From positions 62,001-126,000 of the forward strand of contig JALDRB010000010.1 of NCBI GenBank assembly GCA_031316155.1: a stretch of DNA of 64,000 nt, written 5' to 3'. Below, piece after piece: positions 47,653-56,257 of this stretch. The notes under the pieces were generated by a model. That model saw only the letters and a program-made list of their open reading frames with translations. It was not told where the DNA came from and did no database searches. Position numbers and translations under genes: made by a program. Positions within the stretch are counted from its first letter, which is position 1. Each line of letters begins with the position of its first letter. The stretch is from Candidatus Scalindua sp. GTDB lineage: Bacteria > Planctomycetota > Brocadiia > Brocadiales > Scalinduaceae.

Positions 47653-48118
47653 TTCTCTTCAAAGAAAATAAATCCTAAATCGTTACGTGTTGCAACAGCG
47701 GTTAAGTATAATTGTTCTAAGAAAATACTTCAAGGTTAAACCTGTATATTTCATAGTTTATGGCCTGCCTGAGACTGTTTTTTTATCGTGATCTTTTTTT
47801 ATTATGATACAATATGACGTATAGTTAAATTATTTATACACTATGTTCATGTATAGGAATTTCAATATTTCCTTATTTTTTGCGATGAAGGCTCAAGTTC
47901 AAAAGACCTTAAAAAATGCCATGAATGGGAGCTTCCCACCCGGCTAACTGGCCATTCGGACGAGGTAGGGATTTTGGAAAAGTTGACGAGGATTGCCTAA
48001 CTTATCAATTTCCTTACTTTATATCATGGAGAGGGGGGCAAAAGGACTCGAACTGAAGATTGTTAACCAATACAGGCGCAGGACGTAACCTGGTAGAATT
48101 CGAAAAACTCTAAGATTT
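47653..48118. other. Gene-free interval with repeat C and a tRNA-like scrap
   Basis: Contains repeat C copy 1 (47862-48010). At 48028-48075 the minus strand reads GTTAAC…CAGTTCGAGTCC…GCCCCCC, resembling the T-arm and 3' end of a tRNA, but no cloverleaf can be closed. No protein gene. Confidence 0.45.
47862..48010 (+). repeat. Interspersed repeat family C, copy 1
   Basis: TGCGATGAAGGCTCAAG…ATTTTGGAAAAGTTGACGAG…CCTAACTT matches 55674-55789 except for an additional roughly 35-bp GC-rich palindromic segment (47938-47971) resembling the one at 6591-6619, apparently inserted. Confidence 0.65.
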
Positions 48119-48913
48119 ATGTTAATTGCAGATAAAATGAAATTGGTAATTTTTGTATCTATAATCTTTGTTATATTTTGTGTTTTCAATTACTTTTTTC
48201 CTTTTTTACATAACAGGGGTATGAACTCATTAGTATTACCAAAAGTGGCTCATGCAGATTCAGGTGAAGACTTTGTTATGGAAAGGAAGAATATGGTCAA
48301 GTACCAGATAGTCGCCAGGGGTGTTATAGATAGTAAGGTACTGAAGGCGATGGAAACTGTTCCCCGTCATCTTTTCGTTCCTGAAGAATTTCGTAGGTTT
48401 AGTTACCACGACAATCCGTTCCCCATAGGATTGGGGCAAACAATTTCACAACCCTATATAGTTGCCCTTATGACAGAGATGCTTGGAGTTGACAGTGACG
48501 ATGTAGTTCTTGAGGTCGGAACAGGTTCCGGTTACCAGGCTGCTGTCTTATCAACAATTGTGAGAAAAGTTTATACGATAGAAATCATTGAAGAACTGGG
48601 AGTTCAGGCGGCCGAAAGGTTAAAAAGCCTTGGATACGATAATGTCGATGTAAAGATAGGAGACGGTTCACTTGGCTGGCCTGATAAATCACCATTTGAT
48701 GCAATCATTGTTACGGCGGCGGCAGGTAAGATTCCCGAACCATTAATACAACAATTAAAACATGGTGGGAGGGTGGTAATTCCAGTTGATAATTTCTATC
48801 TTGGCCAGGACTTGATGATTGTTGAGAAAGATGCAGAAGGAAAAGTAGATATAAAAAAGACAATCCCCGTACGCTTCGTTCCTCTGGTAGAAGGTAAAGA
48901 TGATAAACAATAG
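48119..48913 (+). CDS. pcm: Protein-L-isoaspartate O-methyltransferase with N-terminal export signal
   Basis: Repairs isoaspartyl residues in damaged proteins with SAM. PCMT core: VPRHLFVPEEFRRFSYHDNP, GQTISQPYIVALM, motif I VLEVGTGSGYQAAVLS, and PFDAIIVTAAAGKIPEPLI. Residues about 7-27 are a strongly hydrophobic segment with a basic start, then KVAHAD, like a signal peptide or anchor, so the enzyme is probably exported; most bacterial PCMTs are cytosolic. 264 aa against about 210. ATG 48119, or 48137 in the same frame. Confidence 0.88.
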   Translation: MLIADKMKLVIFVSIIFVIFCVFNYFFPFLHNRGMNSLVLPKVAHADSGEDFVMERKNMVKYQIVARGVIDSKVLKAMETVPRHLFVPEEFRRFSYHDNPFPIGLGQTISQPYIVALMTEMLGVDSDDVVLEVGTGSGYQAAVLSTIVRKVYTIEIIEELGVQAAERLKSLGYDNVDVKIGDGSLGWPDKSPFDAIIVTAAAGKIPEPLIQQLKHGGRVVIPVDNFYLGQDLMIVEKDAEGKVDIKKTIPVRFVPLVEGKDDKQ

Positions 48914-48970
48914 TTAGTCTTTTAATTTGAAAAAAACACATATATCTTTTCTCCGGATGGTAAGGGGGTC

Positions 48971-50146
48971 ATGCAACATTTTCAGGTTGTCATCATAGGA
49001 GCGGGAGCAGCAGGATTGATGTGTGCACTTTCTGCCGGTCAAAGAGACCGGCAGGTGATGCTTTTGGATCAAGCTGAGAAGGTGGGGGAAAAAATCCTTA
49101 TTTCAGGTGGAGGACACTGCAATTTTACGAATATGATGGTGAGATCGGAGCACTATTTATCTAACAATCCCCACTTCTGCAAGTCGGCATTAAACCGTTT
49201 TACCCAGCATGATTTTATTTCGTTAGTTAAAAAGCATGGTGTAGCTTATCAAGAGAAAGCATTGGGACAACTTTTCTGTCAAGGGGCAGCAAGCGAGATT
49301 GTAAACGTTTTGTTAAAAGAGTGTCAGGATGGTGGGGTAAGGGTTTTAAATAAATGCGCCGTTATGAATATAAAAAAAGAAAAGGATTTCTCGGTATCGA
49401 CAAGCAAAGGAATATTTGAGACGGAATCCCTGGTAATAGCTACCGGAGGATTATCTCTGTATAGAAAAGGAGCTGCAGGTTTTGGATACGAGATAGCGAA
49501 ACAGTACGGGCTCAATGTATTCAACTGTGAACCCGGTTTAGTACCCTTGACCTTGAGTAGTTGTTTTATGAAAGATATTGAGGATTTGTCGGGTATATCT
49601 GTTGATGCATTGGTTTCTTGTAACGGAAAATCTTTTCGGGAAGCAGTACTTTTTACTCACAGGGGCTTAAGTGGACCTGCCATCTTGCAAATTTCAAATT
49701 ACTGGCGACCGGGAGATGAAATTATTATCAATTTACTTCCCGGGATTAACATAGTTGACATGATAGAACAGTGGAAGAAAGAGAGGCCAAAAGCTGACCT
49801 GAAGAATCTTATTGGTGAGTTCCTGCCAAAGCGACTGGCCCAGCGATTGTTGAAATTATACCTTAAGAATAAACCCGTAAACCAGTATAATAAGAGAGAA
49901 ATCAATACAATATCTGAAATCTTTCATGGATGGTGTATTTGCCCATCCGGTACTGAAGGATACCGGAAAGCAGAAGTGACGAAAGGGGGCGTTGATACCG
50001 ATGAATTATCATCCAAAACCTTTGAAACCAAGAAAGTGAAAGGTCTTTATTTTATTGGGGAAGTGGTAGACGTTACAGGTTGGTTGGGAGGTTACAATTT
50101 CCAATGGGCCTGGTCATCAGGATATTGTGCCGGGCAACATGTATAA
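48971..50146 (+). CDS. FAD-dependent oxidoreductase, HI0933/YhiN family
   Basis: 391 aa flavoprotein. VVIIGAGAAGLMCALSAGQR (Rossmann dinucleotide site), GEKILISGGGHCNFTN, IATGGLSLYRKGAAGFGYEIA and C-terminal YFIGEVVDVTGWLGGYNFQ are diagnostic. Reported family names include aminoacetone oxidase, but the physiological reaction is not known. ATG 48971 behind AAGGGGG; 57 bp after pcm and probably co-transcribed with it. Confidence 0.9.
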   Translation: MQHFQVVIIGAGAAGLMCALSAGQRDRQVMLLDQAEKVGEKILISGGGHCNFTNMMVRSEHYLSNNPHFCKSALNRFTQHDFISLVKKHGVAYQEKALGQLFCQGAASEIVNVLLKECQDGGVRVLNKCAVMNIKKEKDFSVSTSKGIFETESLVIATGGLSLYRKGAAGFGYEIAKQYGLNVFNCEPGLVPLTLSSCFMKDIEDLSGISVDALVSCNGKSFREAVLFTHRGLSGPAILQISNYWRPGDEIIINLLPGINIVDMIEQWKKERPKADLKNLIGEFLPKRLAQRLLKLYLKNKPVNQYNKREINTISEIFHGWCICPSGTEGYRKAEVTKGGVDTDELSSKTFETKKVKGLYFIGEVVDVTGWLGGYNFQWAWSSGYCAGQHV

Positions 50147-50194
50147 TCATAGAACTGGTATTTTTGTCTGTATCCTATCTTTACAAGAGAATAA

Positions 50195-50446
50195 ATGAAC
50201 GTAATACTATATTTGGCTATTGGAGCTGTTTCTGGTTGGATTGCTGGTCTCATTATGAAGGGGAGAGGATTTGGCTTAATTGGTAATCTTATTGTTGGCA
50301 TCAGCGGTGCTTATATTGGGGGATTTCTTTTCGGTTTACTCGGTGTAACGACTTACGGATTAATTGGCTCACTGCTTGCCGCACTTGCTGGCGCCATTAT
50401 ACTCTTGTGGAGTATAGGTCGCTTTAAAAAGTCCCCAAACAATTGA
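50195..50446 (+). CDS. GlsB/YeaQ/YmgE-family small membrane protein
   Basis: 83 aa with three membrane helices and the Gly-rich pattern GWIAGLIMKGRGFGLIGN, IVGISGAYIGGFLF. Family members are often called transglycosylase-associated or general stress proteins; molecular function unknown. ATG 50195 follows AGAG-AATAA. It sits directly before the DUF748 gene and may be in one operon with it. Confidence 0.88.
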   Translation: MNVILYLAIGAVSGWIAGLIMKGRGFGLIGNLIVGISGAYIGGFLFGLLGVTTYGLIGSLLAALAGAIILLWSIGRFKKSPNN

Positions 50447-50497
50447 AAAATGGGTGATGTAAAACTGAGAAAAAATAGTAAACGCTGGAGTTATTCT

Positions 50498-53400
50498 ATG
50501 GGTATTCGTTCGTTTTGCAAAAGCTTACCGCTCACCATGAAGGTGGTGATTGTCATTGCCATTTTGTTTCTGCTGTATACCGTATGTGGTTTTTTTATAG
50601 CACCCACCATTGTCAAATCGAAGTTGTTATCAAGTTTAGCAAAGCAAACTGGTCGGAAAGTCATTGTTAAAAAAATAAAGTTAAACCCACTCGCGCTATC
50701 ATTTACGATGAAGGGCTTTGAAATGAACGAGCTCAATGGTGAACGTTTTTTTTCTTTTGAAGAGCTGTATGTAAACCTCCAGTTTTCCTCTCTGTTTCGC
50801 AGTGCGTTTACTTTTGCCGAGATTCGCCTGATAGCACCTGATGGGCAGATGAAGATTATGCCTGATGGGAAATTCAATTTTTCAGACCTTATTCCTGCAC
50901 CGGCTGTGAATGATACCTCAAAGGAAAAGAGTAGTAATATCCCTCCGATTTTTGTTTCTCAATTGAAGATTAAACAAGGGCGTATGGCGTTTGCCGATCT
51001 ATCGCATCCGACTCCTTTTAAAACCACTGTGATTCCTATACAGGTTTCACTCGAAAATTTCAGTACCGAGAGAGATGCTGTCGGTCAGTACCTCTTCACT
51101 GCAAAAACACGTGAAGGAGAAGGTGTGAGTTGCGAAGGAGATATTTCCGTCAATCCGCTGGGTGCTCACGGGAAACTCACTCTTTCGGGAGTCAAAACTA
51201 ATACACTATGGAAATACATTCAGGATCAAGTTGGTTTCGTGATATCAGATGGATTACTTGACATGGTTGCAGGTTACAGCATTGATATGAGTGGAGAACC
51301 AATTTATTTAAAACTTGTTGATGGAACCATGCAGTTAGAGGGATTAGAGCTTGTCGAGAAGAAGAACATGAATCCGGTATTATCAATACCTTCTCTGTCG
51401 GTTACGTGTATAGACATCGATCTTTCGAATAGGGAGGCCGTGGTAGGCGCCGTTTACCTCAAAAAGATACGATTTCAAGACAGTCTTGACAAGGATGGGA
51501 TTATGTATTCCCAAAAACTGTTTTTTCCTGAAGTGAGCAGTGAAAAGGGCGGTCAATCTTTTTCGAGTACGAATAAAACAGTCAGTGAAGAGCAGAAATG
51601 GAGTTTTACCCTGAATGAAATGAAGATGGAAGATTCTCGTATCGTCATAGAAAATCACACGTTAACGGAAATACAGCAAGTTAAACTGCAGTCGGTTAAT
51701 GTTAATCTGAAAGGTGTTAGCAATAAAAAAGATTCAAAAATGGAGGTAACGCTTGATCTTGGACTGAACGACACAGGCAGCGTTAAAATGGGAGGTCAGG
51801 TAGGTATTAACCCCATTTTTGCCGTCATTAATACCCAGGCAGCCCAATTACCCTTACACTCCTTTCAGCCAACCTTGAATTCCTTCACAGAGATTGACGT
51901 TGTAGAGGGTACAGCAAACCTCGACGGCAGGGTAACGTATATGAGTCCCGGTAGCGAAGGTCCCGTGATTCGCTATGAAGGAGCCGCAAGTATTGATGGC
52001 TTAAGGATAACCGATCGGGCATATTCCGAAGATTTGCTCAGGTGGGAATCCCTTTCGTTGAACGGAATAGTCTTTGATGTTATGCCTTACAGGTGTAACA
52101 TTTCTGAAATTCTTATCAGCAAGCCTTACGCAAAGGTAATCATATGGCAAGATGGAACCCTTAATTTATCCAGAGTGATGTCGATGCCCGACAGAGAAGT
52201 GTCGGAGGGGAAACTTTTACTCTCTCAGGTATTGCCTGAGAGAGATGAAAAAGGGGAGGAGAATGACCAAGCCATGGCAGCTGACAGTTCCGGCAGGGAT
52301 CACAGAGACTTCCCCATTACTGTTAAAGAGATTCGTTTCGAAGATTGTTCAGCGGATTTTGCAGACCTTTCACTAAAAAAGAATTTTGCCACCGCTATAC
52401 ACGGTCTGAACGGGAGTGTTAAAGGATTAACCTCAGAGCCTGGGACAAGGGCAAATGTCTTATTGAACGGCAATGTTGATGACCACGCACCCGTGAACAT
52501 TGAGGGCACTATTAATCTGTTAAGTGATGATAAGTACACTGATATGTCACTCTCTTTTAAGAATATGGAACTCACCACGGTTACTCCTTACTCCGCGAAA
52601 TTTGCAGGATATCCGATAAAGAAAGGGAAAATGTCGCTAGATTTAAAGTACCACCTGTCAGAAAATATCCTGGTTGGAGAGAATGCAATCTTAATAGATC
52701 AACTTACCCTTGGAGATCGTATCGAAAGCGAAGATGCAACCAAATTACCAGTCAAACTCGCAATAGCTCTGCTCAAAGACCGTCATGGCCGGATTGACAT
52801 CGACCTGCCTGTTCGTGGAGATCTCAATGATCCGGAGTTCGACTACGGCCGGGTTCTCATTAAGGCTCTGGTGAATATGGTCACCAAGATAGTTACCTCA
52901 CCATTTTCAGCATTGTCCAGGCTTGCAGGTGGTGGAGATGAAGACCTTGGTTCTATCGAGTTTGAATTCGGGAGTTCAAAACTCAGTGATGTTGAGATCG
53001 GAAAACTTGGTAAGCTGGCTAAGGCAATTTATGAACGTCCTTGGCTTCTGCTTGAAATTAAAGCCTTTGCAGATGGTGAAAAAGACCGTATGGCGCTTGC
53101 AGGGGAAGAATTGAACAAGAGGCTGAAACAGGGAGGCGGAAAGATAGAGCAGGTTGGGCAAGCTCCTACCCCGGCTGGAGATATTACATTTTCAGATGAA
53201 GAGTACGGGCGTCTCATTATCAAGGCGTACGAGAAGGATTTTGGCCATCATCCCGGGAAGTTGTTTGGAATCGATGGGGTGAGGATTAGCAAATATAAAG
53301 ACTCTGTTCCAGATGCACAACAGAAGGCACCCGCTGAGACTGAGAAATTAAAGAGAGATGGCAGTCATGACATCGACCTGCCCGTTCGTGGAGATCTCAA

Positions 53401-53776
53401 TGGTCCAGAGTTCAACCACGACCGTGTTGTGATTAAGACTCTTGTGAATATGGTTACCAAGATAGTTACCTCACCCTTTTCAGCATTGTACAGACTCACA
53501 GGTGGAGGAGATGAAGATCTAGGTTCTATCGAGGATCCAAAATCAATTGAGCAGGAGGTTGTGGTAACTGCGGCCAAGAAATGTTTGATTGAGAACATTG
53601 TAATTGATAATGTCAGATTGAGAATGCTTGCCCGGGAGAGGGCAAAACAAATCAAGGGATTTCTTATTGAGAAGGGAGGTATTCCAAATAGACAGATTTT
53701 TGTTTTAGATAGTGAAATAAAAGAATCATCAAATGCCGATCGCATTCTAACAAATCTTTCTCTATCAGCACGATAA
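50498..53776 (+). CDS. DUF748 / AsmA-like large envelope protein
   Basis: About 1092 aa. A membrane anchor (residues about 13-36 of this start) precedes a long beta-rich AsmA/DUF748 region (KQTGRKVIVKKIKLNPLALS, FSFEELYVNLQFSSLF, PDGQMKIMPDGKFNFSDL), then DGRVTYMS and a C-terminal OmpA-like part (IEFEFGSSKLSDVEI). Such proteins span the periplasm and are linked to lipid transport between membranes. A block of about 55 residues near the C-terminus is duplicated. I use ATG 50498 with GGAG seven bases upstream; ATG 50450 also in frame. Confidence 0.82.
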   Translation: MGIRSFCKSLPLTMKVVIVIAILFLLYTVCGFFIAPTIVKSKLLSSLAKQTGRKVIVKKIKLNPLALSFTMKGFEMNELNGERFFSFEELYVNLQFSSLFRSAFTFAEIRLIAPDGQMKIMPDGKFNFSDLIPAPAVNDTSKEKSSNIPPIFVSQLKIKQGRMAFADLSHPTPFKTTVIPIQVSLENFSTERDAVGQYLFTAKTREGEGVSCEGDISVNPLGAHGKLTLSGVKTNTLWKYIQDQVGFVISDGLLDMVAGYSIDMSGEPIYLKLVDGTMQLEGLELVEKKNMNPVLSIPSLSVTCIDIDLSNREAVVGAVYLKKIRFQDSLDKDGIMYSQKLFFPEVSSEKGGQSFSSTNKTVSEEQKWSFTLNEMKMEDSRIVIENHTLTEIQQVKLQSVNVNLKGVSNKKDSKMEVTLDLGLNDTGSVKMGGQVGINPIFAVINTQAAQLPLHSFQPTLNSFTEIDVVEGTANLDGRVTYMSPGSEGPVIRYEGAASIDGLRITDRAYSEDLLRWESLSLNGIVFDVMPYRCNISEILISKPYAKVIIWQDGTLNLSRVMSMPDREVSEGKLLLSQVLPERDEKGEENDQAMAADSSGRDHRDFPITVKEIRFEDCSADFADLSLKKNFATAIHGLNGSVKGLTSEPGTRANVLLNGNVDDHAPVNIEGTINLLSDDKYTDMSLSFKNMELTTVTPYSAKFAGYPIKKGKMSLDLKYHLSENILVGENAILIDQLTLGDRIESEDATKLPVKLAIALLKDRHGRIDIDLPVRGDLNDPEFDYGRVLIKALVNMVTKIVTSPFSALSRLAGGGDEDLGSIEFEFGSSKLSDVEIGKLGKLAKAIYERPWLLLEIKAFADGEKDRMALAGEELNKRLKQGGGKIEQVGQAPTPAGDITFSDEEYGRLIIKAYEKDFGHHPGKLFGIDGVRISKYKDSVPDAQQKAPAETEKLKRDGSHDIDLPVRGDLNGPEFNHDRVVIKTLVNMVTKIVTSPFSALYRLTGGGDEDLGSIEDPKSIEQEVVVTAAKKCLIENIVIDNVRLRMLARERAKQIKGFLIEKGGIPNRQIFVLDSEIKESSNADRILTNLSLSAR
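52797..53535 (+). repeat. Internal duplication in the DUF748 gene
   Basis: 52797-52960 and 53368-53535 encode nearly the same text (DIDLPVRGDLN…PEF, then VNMVTKIVTSPFSAL, GGGDEDLGSIE), about 88% alike in nucleotides and 570 bp apart. The duplicated copy is inserted after the OmpA-like segment. Confidence 0.85.
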
Positions 53777-53827
53777 AAAAATAACAATCAGGAAAATGGT
53801 GTTAATAAGAAATAGTATTGCAGGGAA

Positions 53828-53929
53828 GTGCCTGTAAAAGAGATATTAAATGATAAGATTGAAGTGCCTGATGAGGCGAATCAGCTGATTGAGACATTGG
53901 AAAAGTACTGGAATAAAGGAGCGATATGA
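53828..53929 (+). CDS. Possible 33-aa small protein upstream of the cytochrome
   Basis: GTG start behind GGGA; reads VPVKEILNDKIEVPDEANQL to YWNKGAI and stops in ATATGA, so its TGA overlaps the ATG of the next gene. The overlap pattern suggests translational coupling. It could be the tail of a decayed gene instead. No family known. Confidence 0.4.
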   Translation: MPVKEILNDKIEVPDEANQLIETLEKYWNKGAI

Positions 53930-54426
53930 ATTATCCACTAATAGTTGTTGCAATAATTTTTGGTGTTACGATGTCCATTTCTTCATGTAAAAAGTCTGAA
54001 GAGGTGAAGGTTGAGAGGGTGAAAGAGGTGCAAGAGAACACGCAGAAAGAAGAGAGTCTAGCAAAAGCCATGAAGAAAGCCTCCAGGGTGATGAGGCGAT
54101 TAGCAAAGGCCGTGGAAGAGAATGACTGGGTTGATATGGATATCTGGACACAGGAACTCAAAGAGGGCATTGGCTATTATTGTGTAGAACTTTATATGAT
54201 TGAAAACAATGATATCTCCAGTGAGTTTATTACCTTAAGTAACAAATTTGTCAGTTCTTTAAACAAATTGATGTTATGCAGTAAAATGCATGATACCGAT
54301 AAGTCGGGTTTGGAATTTAATAGATTAATAAAATCTTGTGATGGTTGCCATGAAGTTTTTTTTGAGAAAGTTGGGAGAGAATTGGAACTTGATGACCTGA
54401 TAAGCACTTCTTTGAAGAAGGATTAG
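53926..54426 (+). CDS. Lipoprotein cytochrome c'-like protein
   Basis: 166 aa. A lipoprotein signal (MNYPLIVVAIIFGVTMSISSC, Cys 21) is followed by a helical, charged region and a single c-type haem site CDGCH (His 142) close to the C-terminus in SCDGCHEVFFEKV, the layout of four-helix cytochrome c'/c'' proteins. It would be anchored facing the periplasm; NO binding or electron transfer are the family's roles, and the choice here is open. Its ATG overlaps a small ORF stop by four bases. Confidence 0.78.
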   Translation: MNYPLIVVAIIFGVTMSISSCKKSEEVKVERVKEVQENTQKEESLAKAMKKASRVMRRLAKAVEENDWVDMDIWTQELKEGIGYYCVELYMIENNDISSEFITLSNKFVSSLNKLMLCSKMHDTDKSGLEFNRLIKSCDGCHEVFFEKVGRELELDDLISTSLKKD

Positions 54427-54472
54427 TAACTTGTGACAATCATAAAAAGACATTTTAGTGAGAGGGAAAAAT

Positions 54473-54688
54473 ATGAACAAACACATTTCAATTGATTCTG
54501 AAATTTGTCACGGTCAGGCTTGTATAAAAGGAACGCGTATTCCGGTACACCAGATTGTGAGCATGCTGTCCAATGGAGATACTTTCGAAGACCTTCTCGA
54601 TGCATATCCTTCAATAAAGCGTGAAGATATTTATGCTTGTCTGAATTATGCAGCACGACTTACTGAAGAACAAGTTACGCCAATTTAA
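54473..54688 (+). CDS. DUF433 antitoxin-like protein
   Basis: 71 aa: ISIDSEICHGQACIKGTRIPVHQIV (landmark) and LDAYPSIKREDIYACLNYAA are the DUF433 HTH signature. Together with the next gene it forms the common DUF433-DUF5615 pair, considered a VapBC-like toxin-antitoxin system. ATG 54473 with GAGAGGGA upstream. Confidence 0.87.
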   Translation: MNKHISIDSEICHGQACIKGTRIPVHQIVSMLSNGDTFEDLLDAYPSIKREDIYACLNYAARLTEEQVTPI

Positions 54689-54704
54689 TTTGGTTCAAAA
54701 TGAA

Positions 54705-55061
54705 ATGAATATATTTGTCGACGAAAATATACCATTAATAACGGTTCAAACCTTACAGAAGTTAGGTCACAAAGTATTGGATATTCGCGGTACTTCTAAG
54801 GAGGGTATGGGGGATGATGTTTTATGGCAAAAAACACAAAATGAAAAACGACTCATCATAACTACTGACAAGGGATTCTCGCAAAATCGTAATATGCATA
54901 ATTACGGCATTTTGATTGTACGTCAGAAACATCAGAGTCAGAGCAGGATTCACATCGGAGTTATGCATGCAGTACAGCAATTTAGTGAAAAAGAGTGGAT
55001 CGATTTGCTTGTAGTTGTGCAGGACTCAGTTCAAAGCGTCTGGAGAGCTACTCAATCCTGA
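54705..55061 (+). CDS. DUF5615 PIN-like protein (putative toxin)
   Basis: 118 aa PIN-like fold: MNIFVDENIPLITVQTLQKL, GMGDDVLWQKTQNEKR and LIITTDKGF carry the acidic residues (D in FVDEN, D in DDV, D in TTDK) of this predicted RNase family. It starts 16 bp after the DUF433 stop at ATG 54705. The frame is open further upstream but only through the antitoxin gene. Toxicity not shown. Confidence 0.85.
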   Translation: MNIFVDENIPLITVQTLQKLGHKVLDIRGTSKEGMGDDVLWQKTQNEKRLIITTDKGFSQNRNMHNYGILIVRQKHQSQSRIHIGVMHAVQQFSEKEWIDLLVVVQDSVQSVWRATQS

Positions 55062-55112
55062 TTCTTATCAAGACGAGAATTATTTTTCAACAACTTCATC
55101 TGAAACGGCGCA

Positions 55113-55631
55113 ATGAAAAACATTTTCTTGACCGGCGCACCCTCTTCAGGGAAAACGACGGTTATAAAAAAAGTAATTCAAAACCTGAATCATCCCGCGA
55201 ATGGATTTTATACGGAAGAAGAGAGGGTAGGGGGAAAAAGAATTGGCTTTTTAATGAAGACTCTTGATGGGAAGAGAGGCTATCTTGCGCACCAGGATAT
55301 AAAATCTGATTTTCATATAAGAAGGTATGGGGTAAGCATTGAAAATATTGAAACCATTGCTGTACCTTCAATATCTCCTATAAAGAACAATATCGTAATA
55401 CTCGATGAAATTGGCAAGATGGAATGTTTTTCTGAGCTCTTCAAGCAGGCAGCAACCAATGCACTCCATTCATCAAATATCGTCTTAGGCACCATTACAT
55501 TTGGTGGGAATGATTTTATCCTGAAGATAAAGGATAGGGAGGATATAGAGATACATGAGGTAACAATCGATAACAGGAATGCGCTGCCGGATTTGATAGT
55601 AAAAAAGATTGAGAATTTCTTAGAAGACTAA
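55113..55631 (+). CDS. THEP1-family nucleoside-triphosphatase
   Basis: 172 aa. P-loop IFLTGAPSSGKTTVIKKV, Walker B VILDEIGKMEC and GTITFGG are diagnostic of this NTPase family (Aquifex/Thermotoga and archaea, also human NTPCR). It hydrolyses NTPs broadly; cellular role unknown. ATG 55113 with little ribosome-binding site; 51 bp after the toxin gene, so co-transcription is possible. Confidence 0.88.
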   Translation: MKNIFLTGAPSSGKTTVIKKVIQNLNHPANGFYTEEERVGGKRIGFLMKTLDGKRGYLAHQDIKSDFHIRRYGVSIENIETIAVPSISPIKNNIVILDEIGKMECFSELFKQAATNALHSSNIVLGTITFGGNDFILKIKDREDIEIHEVTIDNRNALPDLIVKKIENFLED

Positions 55632-55673
55632 GTACCACAATTCTATAATTACCGTGATGTATTAAAGATGTCT

Positions 55674-55789
55674 AATATTACCCTATTGTTTGCGCTGAAG
55701 GCGTAAGATCAAAAGTCCGTAAAAACTGCCATGGACGGCAGTTTTCGGAGTTTTGGAAAAGTTAATCAGGATGGCTTAACTTGTGAATA
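55674..55789 (+). repeat. Interspersed repeat family C, copy 2
   Basis: TGCGCTGAAGGCGTAAGATC…GTTTTGGAAAAGTTAATCAGGATGG…; matches 47862-48010 at about 78% without the inserted palindrome. It ends directly at the TTG start of the next gene. Confidence 0.65.
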
Positions 55790-56227
55790 TTGAAAAATTC
55801 TCCCTTTGAACAATTCATACTTGAAAATCTTTATAATCTCTGGAAAGAGTACGGCACCAGCAGAGTGAAAACCTTTGAAGCGATTTTAGAAGAATATGGT
55901 TTCAAAGAACAGAATATCAGGAAGCCTTTAAAAAAGCTTATCTCTGCCGGGCTTGTCGACGCTGATTCAACCTGCGCGTGGTTAACAACAAAGGGCATTC
56001 GTCAAATGAATGCTGCCAAATCTTACGACACAGTTCCTGAAAACCGGGAAGAAAAAGCATCTGTTAGAATTGAGATCAGGTTTCTTAAAAACCTTGAAAA
56101 GGCAATTGGCAAATCAGAGCTTACAGTGCCTGAAAGAGAAATGTGGCTGAACGGTATACAGCAGATGAGTCAAAATCCAGTGCTCGTTAAGGCAGTAGAA
56201 GCTGCTCTTAATGCTACCTTAAAATGA
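55790..56227 (+). CDS. Winged-helix-like protein upstream of the KAP-FGE gene
   Basis: 145 aa. Residues about 1-75 look like a winged-helix domain (FILENLYNLWKEYGTSR, LKKLISAGLVDAD, AWLTTKGIRQMNA). The C-terminal half is helical and acidic, with no family known to me. TTG start at 55790, no good Shine-Dalgarno. It ends 30 bp before the KAP gene and is likely the regulatory or partner subunit of the same two-gene unit. Function not determined. Confidence 0.6.
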   Translation: MKNSPFEQFILENLYNLWKEYGTSRVKTFEAILEEYGFKEQNIRKPLKKLISAGLVDADSTCAWLTTKGIRQMNAAKSYDTVPENREEKASVRIEIRFLKNLEKAIGKSELTVPEREMWLNGIQQMSQNPVLVKAVEAALNATLK

Positions 56228-56257
56228 CGTATCAAAAAGTTAACCTTTGCCCATAAA

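Noticed and set aside
48028-48075. tRNA-like sequence on the minus strand (GTTAAC … TTCGAGTCC … CCCCCC)
   Set aside because: Only a T-arm-like part is present; neither acceptor nor anticodon stem can be paired, so it is at most a scrap.
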